DNA of 16,371 nucleotides, from assembly GCA_003661385.1 (NCBI GenBank), contig QMWA01000019.1, positions 1 to 16,371 on the forward strand. Direction: 5' to 3'. The stretch's first letter is position 1; each line of letters begins with the position of its first letter. Source of the stretch: Thermoproteota archaeon (GTDB lineage: Archaea > Korarchaeota > Korarchaeia > B14-G2). The notes under the pieces are model-generated. The model made no database searches. It was given only the letters and a program-made list of their open reading frames with translations, and was not told the DNA's origin. Position numbers and translations under genes: made by a program. Below, piece after piece: positions 1 through 8,259 of the stretch.

Positions 1-1227
1 AGGGCAGCTGCATCCCACACAGGTAGCATAGCTGGGATGGATGCAGCTTATGATGCAGCATTCAAGCAGACCAGAGTCCTGAGGTTCAGCAGGATCGACG
101 AGATGTTTGATGCAGCTAGAGCCTTCGCAACACAGCCTCTACCCGAAGACGGTGGAGCAGCTATAGTCACCAACGCGGGTGGAACAGGTGTCCTCTTAGC
201 TGACGCCTGCGAGCTCAACAGAGTCCCACTAGCGAGGTTCTCCACGTCGACGATAAAGGAGCTCGAGAAGATCCTGCCTCCACACGCCAGCTTCAGGAAC
301 CCACTTGATGTCATAGGTGACACAGATGCTGAAAGGTACACTACAGCCCTAAAGATAGTCCTCAGAGACCCCTCTGTGAACGCTGTGATAGCAAACATGC
401 TTCCAACAGCACTCCTAGACGTAGAGGAGGCTGCTGAAGCCTGCACTAGAGCCAAAGCCCTGCTCATCGAGGCAGAGAGCTGGAGGGTGGTTCCAGCTGA
501 GAACATCATCGCAGCAGCTGCAGGCAAGTGCGAGGTCTACGCTGAAGCCAGGGACCTGAGAGACGCTCTCTCACTGCTTTCAGCACTGGAGAAGGGGGTT
601 GACGCCGTAGTCTTGACCGCAAAGTCGGCTGAAGAGCTGAGGGAGACGCTTAGGCAGCTGAAGAGCTATGCTGAGGGCTTCCTCAAGCTTGAGGAAGCTG
701 AGGTAGTTCGCGTGCAGGAGGCAGGCCTAGGAGACAGAGCGTGTGTGGACACAGCTTTGCTGCTCTCCCAGGGAGAGGGCATGCTGGTTGGGAGCAAGGC
801 CTCGCTTCTCTTCCTGGTGCACAGCGAGACGCTGGAGAACCCGTTCATAGAGCCGAGGCCGTTCCGAGTTAATGCCGGGGCAGTCCACAGCTATATCCTC
901 TCCTCTCTACGAGGGACCAGCTACCTCTCTGAGCTCAGGAGCGGGAGCAGCGTGCTCGCAGTAAGCTGGAGAGGCAGAGCTAGGAGAGCTGTGGTCGGGA
1001 GAGTGAAAATAGAGAAGAGGCCTATGCTGCTTGTTGAAGCTGAGGCATCAGGTGAAGCTGGCACAGTACTCCTGCAGGACGCTGAGACAGTGTGCCTCGT
1101 GAGCCCTGGTGGAGAAGCTGTCTCGGTCAGAGAGCTAGAGGAGGGAAGCAAGGTGCTAGTCCACAAGCCTGGGGCTAAGGCTAGGCATGCTGGCATGGCA
1201 GTAGACGAGTTCGTCCTGGAGAAGTGA
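1..1227 (+). CDS. Chimeric frame: ADP-forming acyl-CoA synthetase alpha fragment joined to 3-dehydroquinate synthase (AroB' type), 5'-partial
   Basis: The frame is open from base 1, so the gene starts outside the window; the first ATG at 37 is internal. Bases 1 to about 450 match the C-terminal part of the acetyl/acyl-CoA synthetase (ADP-forming) alpha subunit: a SHTGS motif whose His (bases 16-18) corresponds to the phosphorylated histidine, then DAAYDAAFKQ, IVTNAGGTGV and a NPLDVIGD-like segment. Near base 455 it becomes archaeal DHQ synthase II, which oxidatively deaminates 2-amino-3,7-dideoxy-hept-6-ulosonate to 3-dehydroquinate with NAD+: ESWRVVPAENIIA, GEGMLVGS, FLVHSETLENPF, RPFRVNAGAVHSYIL, YLSELRSG, VGRVKIEKRP. 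Compared with the roughly 360-residue Methanocaldococcus protein, about the first 115 residues are absent, and the synthetase lacks its last ~80 residues. The DHQ synthase end overlaps aroD by 4 bases (GTGA), so that half is in its natural operon. A real fusion and an assembly chimera are both possible. Confidence 0.85.
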   Translation, partial: RAAASHTGSIAGMDAAYDAAFKQTRVLRFSRIDEMFDAARAFATQPLPEDGGAAIVTNAGGTGVLLADACELNRVPLARFSTSTIKELEKILPPHASFRNPLDVIGDTDAERYTTALKIVLRDPSVNAVIANMLPTALLDVEEAAEACTRAKALLIEAESWRVVPAENIIAAAAGKCEVYAEARDLRDALSLLSALEKGVDAVVLTAKSAEELRETLRQLKSYAEGFLKLEEAEVVRVQEAGLGDRACVDTALLLSQGEGMLVGSKASLLFLVHSETLENPFIEPRPFRVNAGAVHSYILSSLRGTSYLSELRSGSSVLAVSWRGRARRAVVGRVKIEKRPMLLVEAEASGEAGTVLLQDAETVCLVSPGGEAVSVRELEEGSKVLVHKPGAKARHAGMAVDEFVLEK

Positions 1228-1925
1228 CGCCCTTGAGGAGGATCTGCATCTCGGTCAGAGCAGAAAGCCAAGAGGAAGCTCTAGCTAGAGTACAGAAAGC
1301 TCAAGTGTACAAGCCTCTCCTGGTCGAGGTGAGGCTGGACTACATGGCTCCTAGCGAAGCTAAGCTGGCAGCAAGGAGGGCAGCAGGCAAGCATAGCAAC
1401 ATCCTCCTGACGTACAGAAGGTGGCTTGAAGGGGGAGCAAGAAGGATGGCAGAGGAAGAGAGAGCCAAGCTCCTGCTTGAGCTAATCGAAGCTAAGCCTA
1501 TGGCAGTTGACATAGAGCTCCACACACTTGAGGAGAGGAGGGAGCTAGCTGATAGGGCAAGAGAGGAGGGGGTCCTGCTGGTTGCCTCATGGCACAGCAG
1601 CTACACTCCAGGAGCTAGAGAGCTCGAGAACATAGCTAGAAGGGAGCTTGAGCTAGCTTGGGTTGCTAAAGTGGTCCCGAGAGCAGGTAGGGCAGCTGAC
1701 AACCTGGAGGTGCTCAAGCTGTACAGGAGGGTAGCTGGGAGGCTTGTAGCATTCTGCTCTGGCAGCATGGGAGTGCTGTCACGTGTCCTGTGCCTTATGG
1801 CTGGAGCACCATACACATACGTGTGCCTTCCAGGCGAGGCTACAGCTGAAGGGCAGCTCACAGCAGGTGAGCTTATAGAGCTGATGGAGGCTGCTGGAGT
1901 TGAAGGCTTTCTACTTGATAGGTAG
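1224..1925 (+). CDS. aroD: Type I 3-dehydroquinate dehydratase
   Basis: Converts 3-dehydroquinate to 3-dehydroshikimate through a Schiff base, the third step of the shikimate pathway, in the cytoplasm. The 233-residue length is normal for archaeal type I enzymes. Visible signatures: EVRLD (residues 35-39) on an early strand, the catalytic His in ASWHSS (H124), the Schiff-base Lys in AWVAKVVPRAGR (K149), SMGVLSR (about 180-186) and the C-terminal ATAEGQLTAGEL substrate loop. The start is GTG at 1224, which overlaps the upstream TGA stop as GTGA with a GGAG just before it; TTG at 1233 is an alternative that loses three residues. The end overlaps aroE by 26 bases. It is part of the fully overlapping aro operon and is probably translated by coupling. 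Confidence 0.95.
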   Translation: MTPLRRICISVRAESQEEALARVQKAQVYKPLLVEVRLDYMAPSEAKLAARRAAGKHSNILLTYRRWLEGGARRMAEEERAKLLLELIEAKPMAVDIELHTLEERRELADRAREEGVLLVASWHSSYTPGARELENIARRELELAWVAKVVPRAGRAADNLEVLKLYRRVAGRLVAFCSGSMGVLSRVLCLMAGAPYTYVCLPGEATAEGQLTAGELIELMEAAGVEGFLLDR

Positions 1926-2712
1926 CCCAGTCTCCCACTCTCTGTCACCTCTAATGCACAACCTGGCCTTCAGGAAGCTCAAGCTGCCGTACTCCTATAA
2001 GCTCATGGAGGTCAAAGCCAGCCAGCTACCTGAAGCAGTCAAGGCGCTTAGGAGCCCGAGTGTAGGAGGCTTTAACGTCACCATGCCTCTGAAGGAAGCC
2101 ATCTTAGAGCACTTAGATGAGGTCAGCAGGGAAGCTGAGGCTGTTGGAGCAGTGAATACCGTAGCCAACGTAGGCGGCAAGCTAGCTGGATACAACACTG
2201 ATGTAGCTGGCGTGAAAGCTGCGTTAGAGAAGGCTGGCGTGAAAGCTAGCAGAGCTGTAGTCCTCGGAGCTGGCGGGGCGGCTAAGGCAGCGGTCTACTG
2301 CCTAGCTGAGCTTAGAGCTGAAGTCATCGTCCTCAACAGGACGCTAGCTAGAGCTAGGAGGCTAGCTGAGAGACTGCCAGCTACCCCTGTCAAGCTCAGC
2401 AGGAGAGCGCTCAGAGAGCACATCCCTAGAGCTGACCTCGTGGTCAACGCTACACCAGTCGGCATGGATGGGAGGAGCACTCTAGTCGACAGGAGCCTCC
2501 TGAGAAGGCAGCAGGCTGTACTCGACCTGGTCTATAGGCCCTTGAAGACACCGCTGCTCAGGGAAGCTGAGGCAGCTGGAGCAAAGTGCATACCTGGGGT
2601 GGAGGTGCTTGTAGCTCAGGGAGCTGAAGCCTTCAGAATCTGGACTGGCTTCGAGCCTCCAGTAGACGAGATGATGAAGGCTGTGGTGGCTGAGCTTGAA
2701 GGCAGCAGCTAG
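1900..2712 (+). CDS. aroE: Shikimate dehydrogenase
   Basis: Reduces 3-dehydroshikimate to shikimate with NADPH. The protein has 270 residues, typical for the family. The shikimate site shows SHSLSP (S14, S16), the catalytic Lys in NVTMPLKE (K65) and the catalytic Asp in YNTD (D101). The nucleotide-binding domain follows with GAGGAA (about 123-128) and LNRT (about 145-148), the NRT motif usual for NADP(H) preference, then NATPVGM and the C-terminal GVEVLVAQGAEAF helix. The start is TTG at 1900, inside the end of aroD in another frame; GGAGG at 1886-1890 lies 9 bases before it, and the following residues (KAFYLIGSPVSHS) are the normal family start, so TTG is well supported. The end overlaps aroK by 17 bases. 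Confidence 0.96.
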   Translation: MKAFYLIGSPVSHSLSPLMHNLAFRKLKLPYSYKLMEVKASQLPEAVKALRSPSVGGFNVTMPLKEAILEHLDEVSREAEAVGAVNTVANVGGKLAGYNTDVAGVKAALEKAGVKASRAVVLGAGGAAKAAVYCLAELRAEVIVLNRTLARARRLAERLPATPVKLSRRALREHIPRADLVVNATPVGMDGRSTLVDRSLLRRQQAVLDLVYRPLKTPLLREAEAAGAKCIPGVEVLVAQGAEAFRIWTGFEPPVDEMMKAVVAELEGSS

Positions 2713-3556
2713 AGCCTACGGGGCAGTCACCGTAGTCAACGCAATACCAGCCTGGAAGGGGGCTGCGCTAGGAGTAGGCCTCAAGACTGAGGCTAAGGTG
2801 GAGCTGACAGATGGATGCTTCTCAGCTAAGCTGCTTAGCACGCCAGGTGAGAGCACGAGGCTCGCGATTGAGGCAGCTAAGCTCACGCTCAGGAAGCTAG
2901 GAGAGCATGAGGCTGGAGCTCGCATAGAGACCTGGTCTGAGATACCTCCTGCAAGAGGCCTCAAGAGCTCCAGTGCAGCTGCCAACGCTATAGTCATGGC
3001 GACTGCAGCTGCATTAGGCAGAGAGCTCAGGCCCTCTGAGGTATTAGAGCTGTCAGCTGAAGCCCAGCTCAGAGCAGGGGTCTCAGTGACTGGTGCCATA
3101 GACGACTCAGCTGCATCCCTCTTAGGCGGGCTTGTTGCAACAGACAACAAGGCCAGGGAGGTCGTCGGGCGCTGGGACATTGATGAGAGAAGCGTCGTGA
3201 TACTTGTACCGGAGAGGAAGCTGTATACTGTGAGCATAAGCGTGAAGAGGATGAAGGCTCTTAGCAAGGTGTTCGAGAAGGCCTATGAGCTCACTTTGAG
3301 TGGAGAGTGGCAGGAGGCAGCGCTGATAAACGGGTTAGCTGTCTCGTCTCTGCTGGGCATAGACTTCAAGCCTGCGCTTAAGGCGATGGAGCTTGGGGCG
3401 CTGGCAGCTGGAGTCTCAGGGACTGGCCCAAGCCTCTACGCGGTGTGCAGCAGCAGTGTAGCTGAGAGGGTTAAAGAGGAGTGGGCGGGCTCAGGCCACA
3501 GGGTTCTGTCGACTAGAGTAAACTCCAAGCTGAGGGGAGGAGCCTGGATGCTGTAG
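2696..3556 (+). CDS. aroK: Archaeal shikimate kinase (GHMP kinase family)
   Basis: Phosphorylates shikimate to shikimate 3-phosphate with ATP. It belongs to the GHMP (galacto/homoserine/mevalonate) kinase superfamily used by archaea and is unrelated to bacterial AroK/AroL. The 286-residue length fits. Seen in order: an N-terminal AYGAVTVVNAI stretch, the GHMP ATP loop PPARGLKSSSAAANA (about 84-98), an IDDSAASLLGG segment (about 139-149), and the third GHMP motif AAGVSGTGPS near residue 240. The start is TTG at 2696, within the last codons of aroE, with a GGTGG-like ribosome site 7 bases upstream. Its stop TAG shares its last G with the aroA GTG start (TAGTG). The operon position between aroE and aroA matches the order of reactions. 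Confidence 0.95.
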   Translation: MKAAARAYGAVTVVNAIPAWKGAALGVGLKTEAKVELTDGCFSAKLLSTPGESTRLAIEAAKLTLRKLGEHEAGARIETWSEIPPARGLKSSSAAANAIVMATAAALGRELRPSEVLELSAEAQLRAGVSVTGAIDDSAASLLGGLVATDNKAREVVGRWDIDERSVVILVPERKLYTVSISVKRMKALSKVFEKAYELTLSGEWQEAALINGLAVSSLLGIDFKPALKAMELGALAAGVSGTGPSLYAVCSSSVAERVKEEWAGSGHRVLSTRVNSKLRGGAWML

Positions 3557-4815
3557 TGCATAGAAGCAAGCTATCTGGGTCAGTCAAGGCCCCACCTAGC
3601 AAGAGCTACACGCATAGAGCTCTGGTCTTGGCCTCGATGGCAGCAGGCGAGTCTGAGGTGATGAACCCGCTGTACTGCAGGGACACAGAGGCCACTCTGC
3701 AGTGCTGTATGAAGCTTGGAGCCAGAGTGACGGCAGCGGAAGACATTACCGTGCTCGGTGGGAGGCTTAGAGCTCCATGCAGCATGCTAGATGCCAAGAG
3801 CTCTGGGACTACTGCTAGGCTCATCACTGCAGTAGCCTCCCATGCTGCTGGCGGCTTCACTCTGGTGACTGGCTCTAGAAGCCTGAGAAAGAGGCCCATG
3901 GGGCCCTTGCTCCTCGCGATACGCGACCTTGGTGGGAGAGCATGGTCTATTGGAGAAGAAGGGAAGCTGCCAGTCGTGGTGGAAGGCTGTGGGCTAGCTG
4001 GAGGAGAAGCTGAGGTTGACAGCAGGCTTTCATCCCAGTTCCTGTCTGCGCTCCTGGCCACATCGCTCTGGGCTAGGAGGGAGGTGAGGCTTAAGCCTGT
4101 AGGGCTGGTCTCAAAGCCATATGTCGAGATGACGGTGCACGTGGTAAGGTGGTTTGGTGGGTGTATAGAGGAGAGGAGTTGGGGCTATGTTGTGCCACCT
4201 GAGCAGCTGCTGAAGCCAGCTGGCTTCAGGGTTCCAGGGGACTTCTCGCTGGCAGCTCTGCTAGCTGCTGCAGCAGCGCTCACGGAGTCGAGAGTTGAGG
4301 TGAAGGGGCTTAGCTTAGCCCACCCTCAAGGCGACTCAGCTTTCATACAGTGCTTCAGGGAGCTTGGAGTGGACATAGAGTGCAGAGAGGAGAGCATCGT
4401 GGTGCAGGGCTTCAGCCCTAGAGCTGCTAGGCTGAACTTGAGAGACACACCAGACCTCCTGCCTGCTTTAGCTGTGCTTGCAGCCAAGGCACCTGGCAGG
4501 ACAGTCCTAGAGGGCGTTAAGCACACTAGGGTGAAGGAGTCTGATAGGGTTGTAGCGCTGGCGTCAGAGCTCTCCAAGCTCGGTGCTGAAGCACATGCTG
4601 AGGAGGATAGGCTTGTGATAGAGGGGGGAGAGCTGAGAGGAGGGAGCACACTGAGCTCCTGGGGAGATCACAGGATAGCGATGGCGCTAGTGGCTTTAGC
4701 TCTCAGCTTAGATGAGCCCACCCTGATCAGGGGAGTCGAGTGCATAGCAGACTCCTATCCCAGCTTCCTGAAGGATGTCATGAGGCTTGGAGGGAGAATT
4801 GAGGTGGTGAGGTGA
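3556..4815 (+). CDS. aroA: 3-phosphoshikimate 1-carboxyvinyltransferase (EPSP synthase)
   Basis: Transfers the enolpyruvyl group of PEP to shikimate 3-phosphate. The protein has 419 residues, in the usual range. Diagnostic motifs in order: PPSKSYTHRAL (about residues 13-23, with the catalytic Lys), SGTTARL, TGSRSLRKRPMGPL, DSRLSSQFLSALL, VPGDFSLAALLAAAA, VKESDRV, and near the C terminus DHRIAMAL. The start is GTG at 3556, sharing one base with the aroK stop. The AGGGGAGG upstream (3533-3540) is about 15 bases away, further than ideal, so re-initiation from aroK translation is likely. The gene overlaps aroC by 4 bases (GTGA). No key residue looks missing. Confidence 0.97.
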   Translation: MHRSKLSGSVKAPPSKSYTHRALVLASMAAGESEVMNPLYCRDTEATLQCCMKLGARVTAAEDITVLGGRLRAPCSMLDAKSSGTTARLITAVASHAAGGFTLVTGSRSLRKRPMGPLLLAIRDLGGRAWSIGEEGKLPVVVEGCGLAGGEAEVDSRLSSQFLSALLATSLWARREVRLKPVGLVSKPYVEMTVHVVRWFGGCIEERSWGYVVPPEQLLKPAGFRVPGDFSLAALLAAAAALTESRVEVKGLSLAHPQGDSAFIQCFRELGVDIECREESIVVQGFSPRAARLNLRDTPDLLPALAVLAAKAPGRTVLEGVKHTRVKESDRVVALASELSKLGAEAHAEEDRLVIEGGELRGGSTLSSWGDHRIAMALVALALSLDEPTLIRGVECIADSYPSFLKDVMRLGGRIEVVR

Positions 4816-5939
4816 CTGGCAGCATCCTAGGAGAGAGGTTTGTTGTAGTGAGCTTCGGTGAAAGCCACGGGCCAGCCATAGGAGCTGTTGTAGACGGGTG
4901 CCCAGCTGGGCTCCCACTAGCTAGAGAGGACATCCAGAGGGAAGTTGACTTGAGGAAGCCAGCTGACCCCACTGCTTCAACTGCTAGAGCTGAAAGAGAC
5001 GAGGTGAAGCTGCTCTCAGGAGTCTACAGGGGGTATACGACTGGAGCTCCGATAGCCATGCTGGTCGAGAACAGGGATGTGGACTCAAGCTGGTACCTGG
5101 CTAACGCCATGAAGCCTAGACCTGGGCACGCAGACTACCCAGCTTGGGTCAAGTACAGGGGCTTCAACGACCCAAGAGGTGGAGGGAGGTTCTCTGGGCG
5201 GATCACAGTAGGGTTCGTTATGGCTGGAGCTGTAGCGAAGAAGCTGCTTAGCTACACGCTTGGAGCAGAGATCCTGGCCTACACAGCCCAGGTTGGCCGG
5301 GTTAAAGCTGAGCCTCCAGCTGTAGGCCTCAGAGAGCTGAGGAGGATAGTGTACTCCAATAGCATGAGAGCACCAGACTCCAGGGCAGCTAGGGAGATGA
5401 GGAGGCTTGTAGCTGAAGCCAGAGCTGGAGGCGATAGCATAGGCAGCGTTGTGGAGTGTGTCGTGGAGGGGCTTCCCCCTGGGCTGGGAGAGCCTGTCTT
5501 CAGCTCACTTGAATCAGACTTGAGCAAAGCCCTGTTCTCGATACCAGGCGTGAAGGGCGTTGAGTTTGGGGCTGGCTTCAAGCTAGCTGAGATGCATGGC
5601 TCTGAGAGCAATGACCAGTACACCATACGAGGTGGAAGAGTTGTGACGGTGACAAACAACTGTGGAGGAGTGCTTGGTGGCCTCAGCACTGGGGGCTTAG
5701 TGGTTTTCAGAGCTGTGCTCAAGCCCCCGTCCTCGATAGCTAAGCCCCAGATGACAGTGGACTTGAAGTCCATGAGCACAGCTGAGATCAAGGTAGCTGG
5801 AAGGCACGACGCTTGCCTAGCGCCAAGAGCTGCCCCAGTAGTCGAGGCTGTTACAGCTATAGTCCTAGCAGACCACGCCATCAGAGCAGGCCTAATCCCT
5901 CCGGTTTTAGGTGAAGCCTATGCTAGAGCTCAGAAGTAG
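4812..5939 (+). CDS. aroC: Chorismate synthase
   Basis: Converts EPSP to chorismate by loss of phosphate; the family needs reduced FMN. The protein has 375 residues. It shows the conserved N-terminal [11 protein letters not shown], the RPGHADYP motif followed by [11 protein letters not shown], the [10 protein letters not shown] region, [25 protein letters not shown], and the C-terminal [16 protein letters not shown] block. All are chorismate synthase signatures with no obvious gaps. It starts at GTG 4812, overlapping the aroA stop as GTGA, with AGGTGG just upstream. Its last 20-29 bases overlap the chorismate mutase-aminotransferase gene. Chorismate made here is therefore passed to an enzyme encoded in the next overlapping frame. 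Confidence 0.97.
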   Translation: MTGSILGERFVVVSFGESHGPAIGAVVDGCPAGLPLAREDIQREVDLRKPADPTASTARAERDEVKLLSGVYRGYTTGAPIAMLVENRDVDSSWYLANAMKPRPGHADYPAWVKYRGFNDPRGGGRFSGRITVGFVMAGAVAKKLLSYTLGAEILAYTAQVGRVKAEPPAVGLRELRRIVYSNSMRAPDSRAAREMRRLVAEARAGGDSIGSVVECVVEGLPPGLGEPVFSSLESDLSKALFSIPGVKGVEFGAGFKLAEMHGSESNDQYTIRGGRVVTVTNNCGGVLGGLSTGGLVVFRAVLKPPSSIAKPQMTVDLKSMSTAEIKVAGRHDACLAPRAAPVVEAVTAIVLADHAIRAGLIPPVLGEAYARAQK

Positions 5940-7308
5940 GATAGAGGAGGTCACCACCAGGATACTGAAGCTGGCTGCAGCTAGAGTTAAGCTGGCTTCA
6001 GAGCTTGGAAGAGTTAAGCGTGAGCTCGGCCTCAGCGTATATGACCCTAGGAGAGAGCTTGAGCTAGCTAAGGCAGCAGTGAAGGTAGCTGATGAAGCGA
6101 GGGTTCCAAGGGAGTTTGCACTCGAAGTCCTCGCGGTCTTGCTGTCACAGGGGAGGAGAGCACAAGGCTTCACGCTGGAGGAGGCTGAAAGCCCGTTCTA
6201 CAGCCTGGTTAGGCAAGCAAGCACGGTAAACAATGCCATAAGGCTTGACATAGGTGAAACATGCTTTACCCCTCCTAGAGAAGCTCTGGAGGCGGCAGTC
6301 AAGTCCATTGAGAGGGGGGAGTTCAGGTACACGCCTGCAGCTGGGCTCCCTGATGTCAGAGCTAGGGTAGCTGAGCTCCTAAGTGAGAGGCTTGGAGTAG
6401 ACCTCAAGGCTGAGAACGTAGCCCTGACACCTGGAGCTAAGATGGGAGTCTATGCCAGCATGGCTGCGCTAGCTGGCCTCGGCTCCAGGGTCTTGGTCTT
6501 TAAGCCAAGCTGGCCTGCCTTCACCGAGATAGCAGCTAGGCTAAAGGCTATCACTATTGAAGTTGAGAGGAGGATTGAGGAAGACTGGAGCATCACAGAG
6601 GTCCCTGAAGCAGACTTCACTATAGTCTGCAGCCCAGACAACCCAACTGGCAGGGCGCTAAGCAGAGATGAGCTCGAGCACATAGCTGAGAAGGCTGAGG
6701 AGCATAACGCGGTGCTGCTCTCCGACGAGACCTACGGGTGGCTCAGCTTCAGGGAGCATAGCTCAGTGCTGCAAGCTGGCTGCAGCAAGGCAGTCTATGT
6801 GACCTCGCTATCCAAGGCATTTGGGATGACAGGCTTCAGAGCTGGAGTAGTAGTCAGCAGCCCAAGCATGGTGGAGAAGATAGCTAAGGTGCAGTCTCTA
6901 GCAGTAACTTGCGTGCCGCCATTTATCCAGAGAGCAGCTGCAGCAGCCTTGGAGACTAAGGCAGACGAGCAAAACAAGAGGAAGCTCAGGAGGCTCCTGG
7001 AGGTAGCTGAAGCAGAGCTGGCTTCAGCTCCACTCAGGTACTATAGGCCAGACGGCGGGCTATACCTGTTCCCAGAGGTTATGGTGGAGGAGTTCGCCGG
7101 CACAGAGTTCTCAAGGAGGCTGCTACACGAGGGCAAAGTTGCAGTAGCACCGGGATCAGGTTTTGGAGCAGAGTACAGCAGGTACCTGAGGATAACCTAC
7201 TCCGTTGGAGAGGAGACGCTTAAGGCTGGCTTAGCTAAGCTGAGGGATGCACTTGATCAGTATAGTTGGAGCAGGAGCAATGGGAAGCAGGCTAGCAAGG
7301 TACTTTAA
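5911..7308 (+). CDS. Bifunctional chorismate mutase (AroQ)-class I/II aminotransferase fusion
   Basis: Residues 1-85 form an AroQ-type chorismate mutase (chorismate to prephenate). Counterparts of the E. coli active-site residues are visible at R8, R25, K36, D45, R48, E49 and Q85. Residues from about 90 form a PLP aminotransferase of fold type I: ALTPGAK, SPDNPTG (241-247), SDETYGWLSF (271-280), the PLP Lys in SLSKAFGMTGFRAG (K302), and YLRITYS with the substrate-carboxylate Arg. The likely role is transamination of prephenate, phenylpyruvate or 4-hydroxyphenylpyruvate; the sequence does not decide which. The widest start is GTG 5911, but ATG 5920 has AGGTGA five bases upstream and begins like other mutases ([10 protein letters not shown]), so 5920 is probably the true start. 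The last ~20 residues are overprinted by tyrA and look like a non-conserved tail. Confidence 0.93.
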   Translation: MKPMLELRSRIEEVTTRILKLAAARVKLASELGRVKRELGLSVYDPRRELELAKAAVKVADEARVPREFALEVLAVLLSQGRRAQGFTLEEAESPFYSLVRQASTVNNAIRLDIGETCFTPPREALEAAVKSIERGEFRYTPAAGLPDVRARVAELLSERLGVDLKAENVALTPGAKMGVYASMAALAGLGSRVLVFKPSWPAFTEIAARLKAITIEVERRIEEDWSITEVPEADFTIVCSPDNPTGRALSRDELEHIAEKAEEHNAVLLSDETYGWLSFREHSSVLQAGCSKAVYVTSLSKAFGMTGFRAGVVVSSPSMVEKIAKVQSLAVTCVPPFIQRAAAAALETKADEQNKRKLRRLLEVAEAELASAPLRYYRPDGGLYLFPEVMVEEFAGTEFSRRLLHEGKVAVAPGSGFGAEYSRYLRITYSVGEETLKAGLAKLRDALDQYSWSRSNGKQASKVL

Positions 7309-8110
7309 GGAGAGGGGCTTTAAGCTGATCGTATACGACGTAGACGCAGAAAAGGCTAGAGCTCTAGCCAGCGAGCTCAAGGCGGAGGCCGTGAGAAGCC
7401 TCAGGAGGGCAGCTGAAGCCGACATAGTCCTGGTCTCGGTGCCTATGAGAGCTGCACCAGAAGTCACTGCTAAGGCAATCAAGCTATCCAGAAGAGGCGC
7501 TGTAGTAGCTGAGATAACGTCCTTAAAGTCCAATGTCCTCAGCAAGGCTAGGGTAGAGCTTGAGATGAGGCCTGATGTGAGGCTTCTCTCCTTACATCCG
7601 CTCTTCGGCCCTGGAGTCAGCACCCTTAAGGGGGAGAAGGTGGCTGTAGTCCCAGTGGTGAGCTTAGAGGAGGAGCTTAAGCTAGCTAGAGAGCTTCTAC
7701 CAGACTGCAAGCTCATGGTAGTAGATGCAGAGTCCCATGACAGAGCGGTAAGCTACACAATCTCGCTAGTCTACTTGCTCAACCTCATGCTAGCTAAGCT
7801 TCTTCCAAGCAGCTTGGAGCTGCTAGAGGAGCTCTCTGGAACATCCTATAGGGTTCAGGCCACGCTAGCTAAGGCTCTGCTGTCTCAGAGCCAATCACTA
7901 TACGCAGACCTGCTATGTGAAAGCAGGTACATGCCTGAGATCATAGACAACATGGTGGAGGAGCTGCTTAAGCTCAAGGACAAGCTGGGGAATACAAGGG
8001 ACGTTGAAGATGAAGTCATCAAAGCTAGAGAGAAAGCCTGGGAAGAGAAGCAGCTAAATGAAGCGTATAAAGTGATGTATAGAATGCTATTGTCTATAAA
8101 CGGAAAATAG
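7247..8110 (+). CDS. tyrA: Prephenate (or arogenate) dehydrogenase
   Basis: Oxidatively decarboxylates prephenate to 4-hydroxyphenylpyruvate (or arogenate to tyrosine). The protein has 287 residues: an N-terminal Rossmann fold with GAGAMGS and an acidic residue at the end of the second strand (VYDVD), suggesting NAD+ preference, then SVPMRAAPEV, ITSLKS, the catalytic-His motif LHPLFGP, SHDRAVSYT and GTSYRVQATLAK carrying a candidate substrate Arg. By alignment from memory, the Gln and His often found after the HD pair appear replaced (ISLVYLL), which may reflect archaeal divergence. The start is ATG 7247 or TTG 7253; GAGG at 7242-7245 is correctly spaced only for the TTG, and the Rossmann strand would then begin directly. 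It overlaps the fusion gene by 56-62 bases. It is the last gene of the aro operon. Confidence 0.92.
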   Translation: MHLISIVGAGAMGSRLARYFKERGFKLIVYDVDAEKARALASELKAEAVRSLRRAAEADIVLVSVPMRAAPEVTAKAIKLSRRGAVVAEITSLKSNVLSKARVELEMRPDVRLLSLHPLFGPGVSTLKGEKVAVVPVVSLEEELKLARELLPDCKLMVVDAESHDRAVSYTISLVYLLNLMLAKLLPSSLELLEELSGTSYRVQATLAKALLSQSQSLYADLLCESRYMPEIIDNMVEELLKLKDKLGNTRDVEDEVIKAREKAWEEKQLNEAYKVMYRMLLSINGK

Positions 8111-8197
8111 AGTACTATAGGAGTAGGCTTCAAGCTTATCCCTGCTATGTGAGACCTACCATGGCATCTGCTGCTTCTCATAGCTAAGCCGCAATTG

Positions 8198-8208
8198 CTT
8201 TAAGTATA
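8198..8208 (+). promoter_or_regulatory. Probable TATA box for the 554-residue regulator gene
   Basis: In the 187-base gap 8111-8297, CTTTAAGTATA is the clearest archaeal TATA-like element. Transcription would begin roughly 25 bases downstream, near 8225-8230, giving a leader of about 70 bases before ATG 8298. No convincing purine-rich BRE precedes it. The rest of the gap holds the inverted repeat listed separately. I see no RNA gene there and no clear T-rich terminator for the aro operon. Confidence 0.5.
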
Positions 8209-8259
8209 CAACCTGCATCCTGAGGCGAGTAGGCTAATTGAGGTTACTCCTTTGAGCAA

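Noticed and set aside
48-527. Long minus-strand open frame opposite the first gene
   Set aside because: Ser/Ala/Leu-rich translation with no family pattern; it is the antisense shadow of a strongly conserved protein. The same applies to the other antisense frames in the aro operon, the transporter and the regulator.
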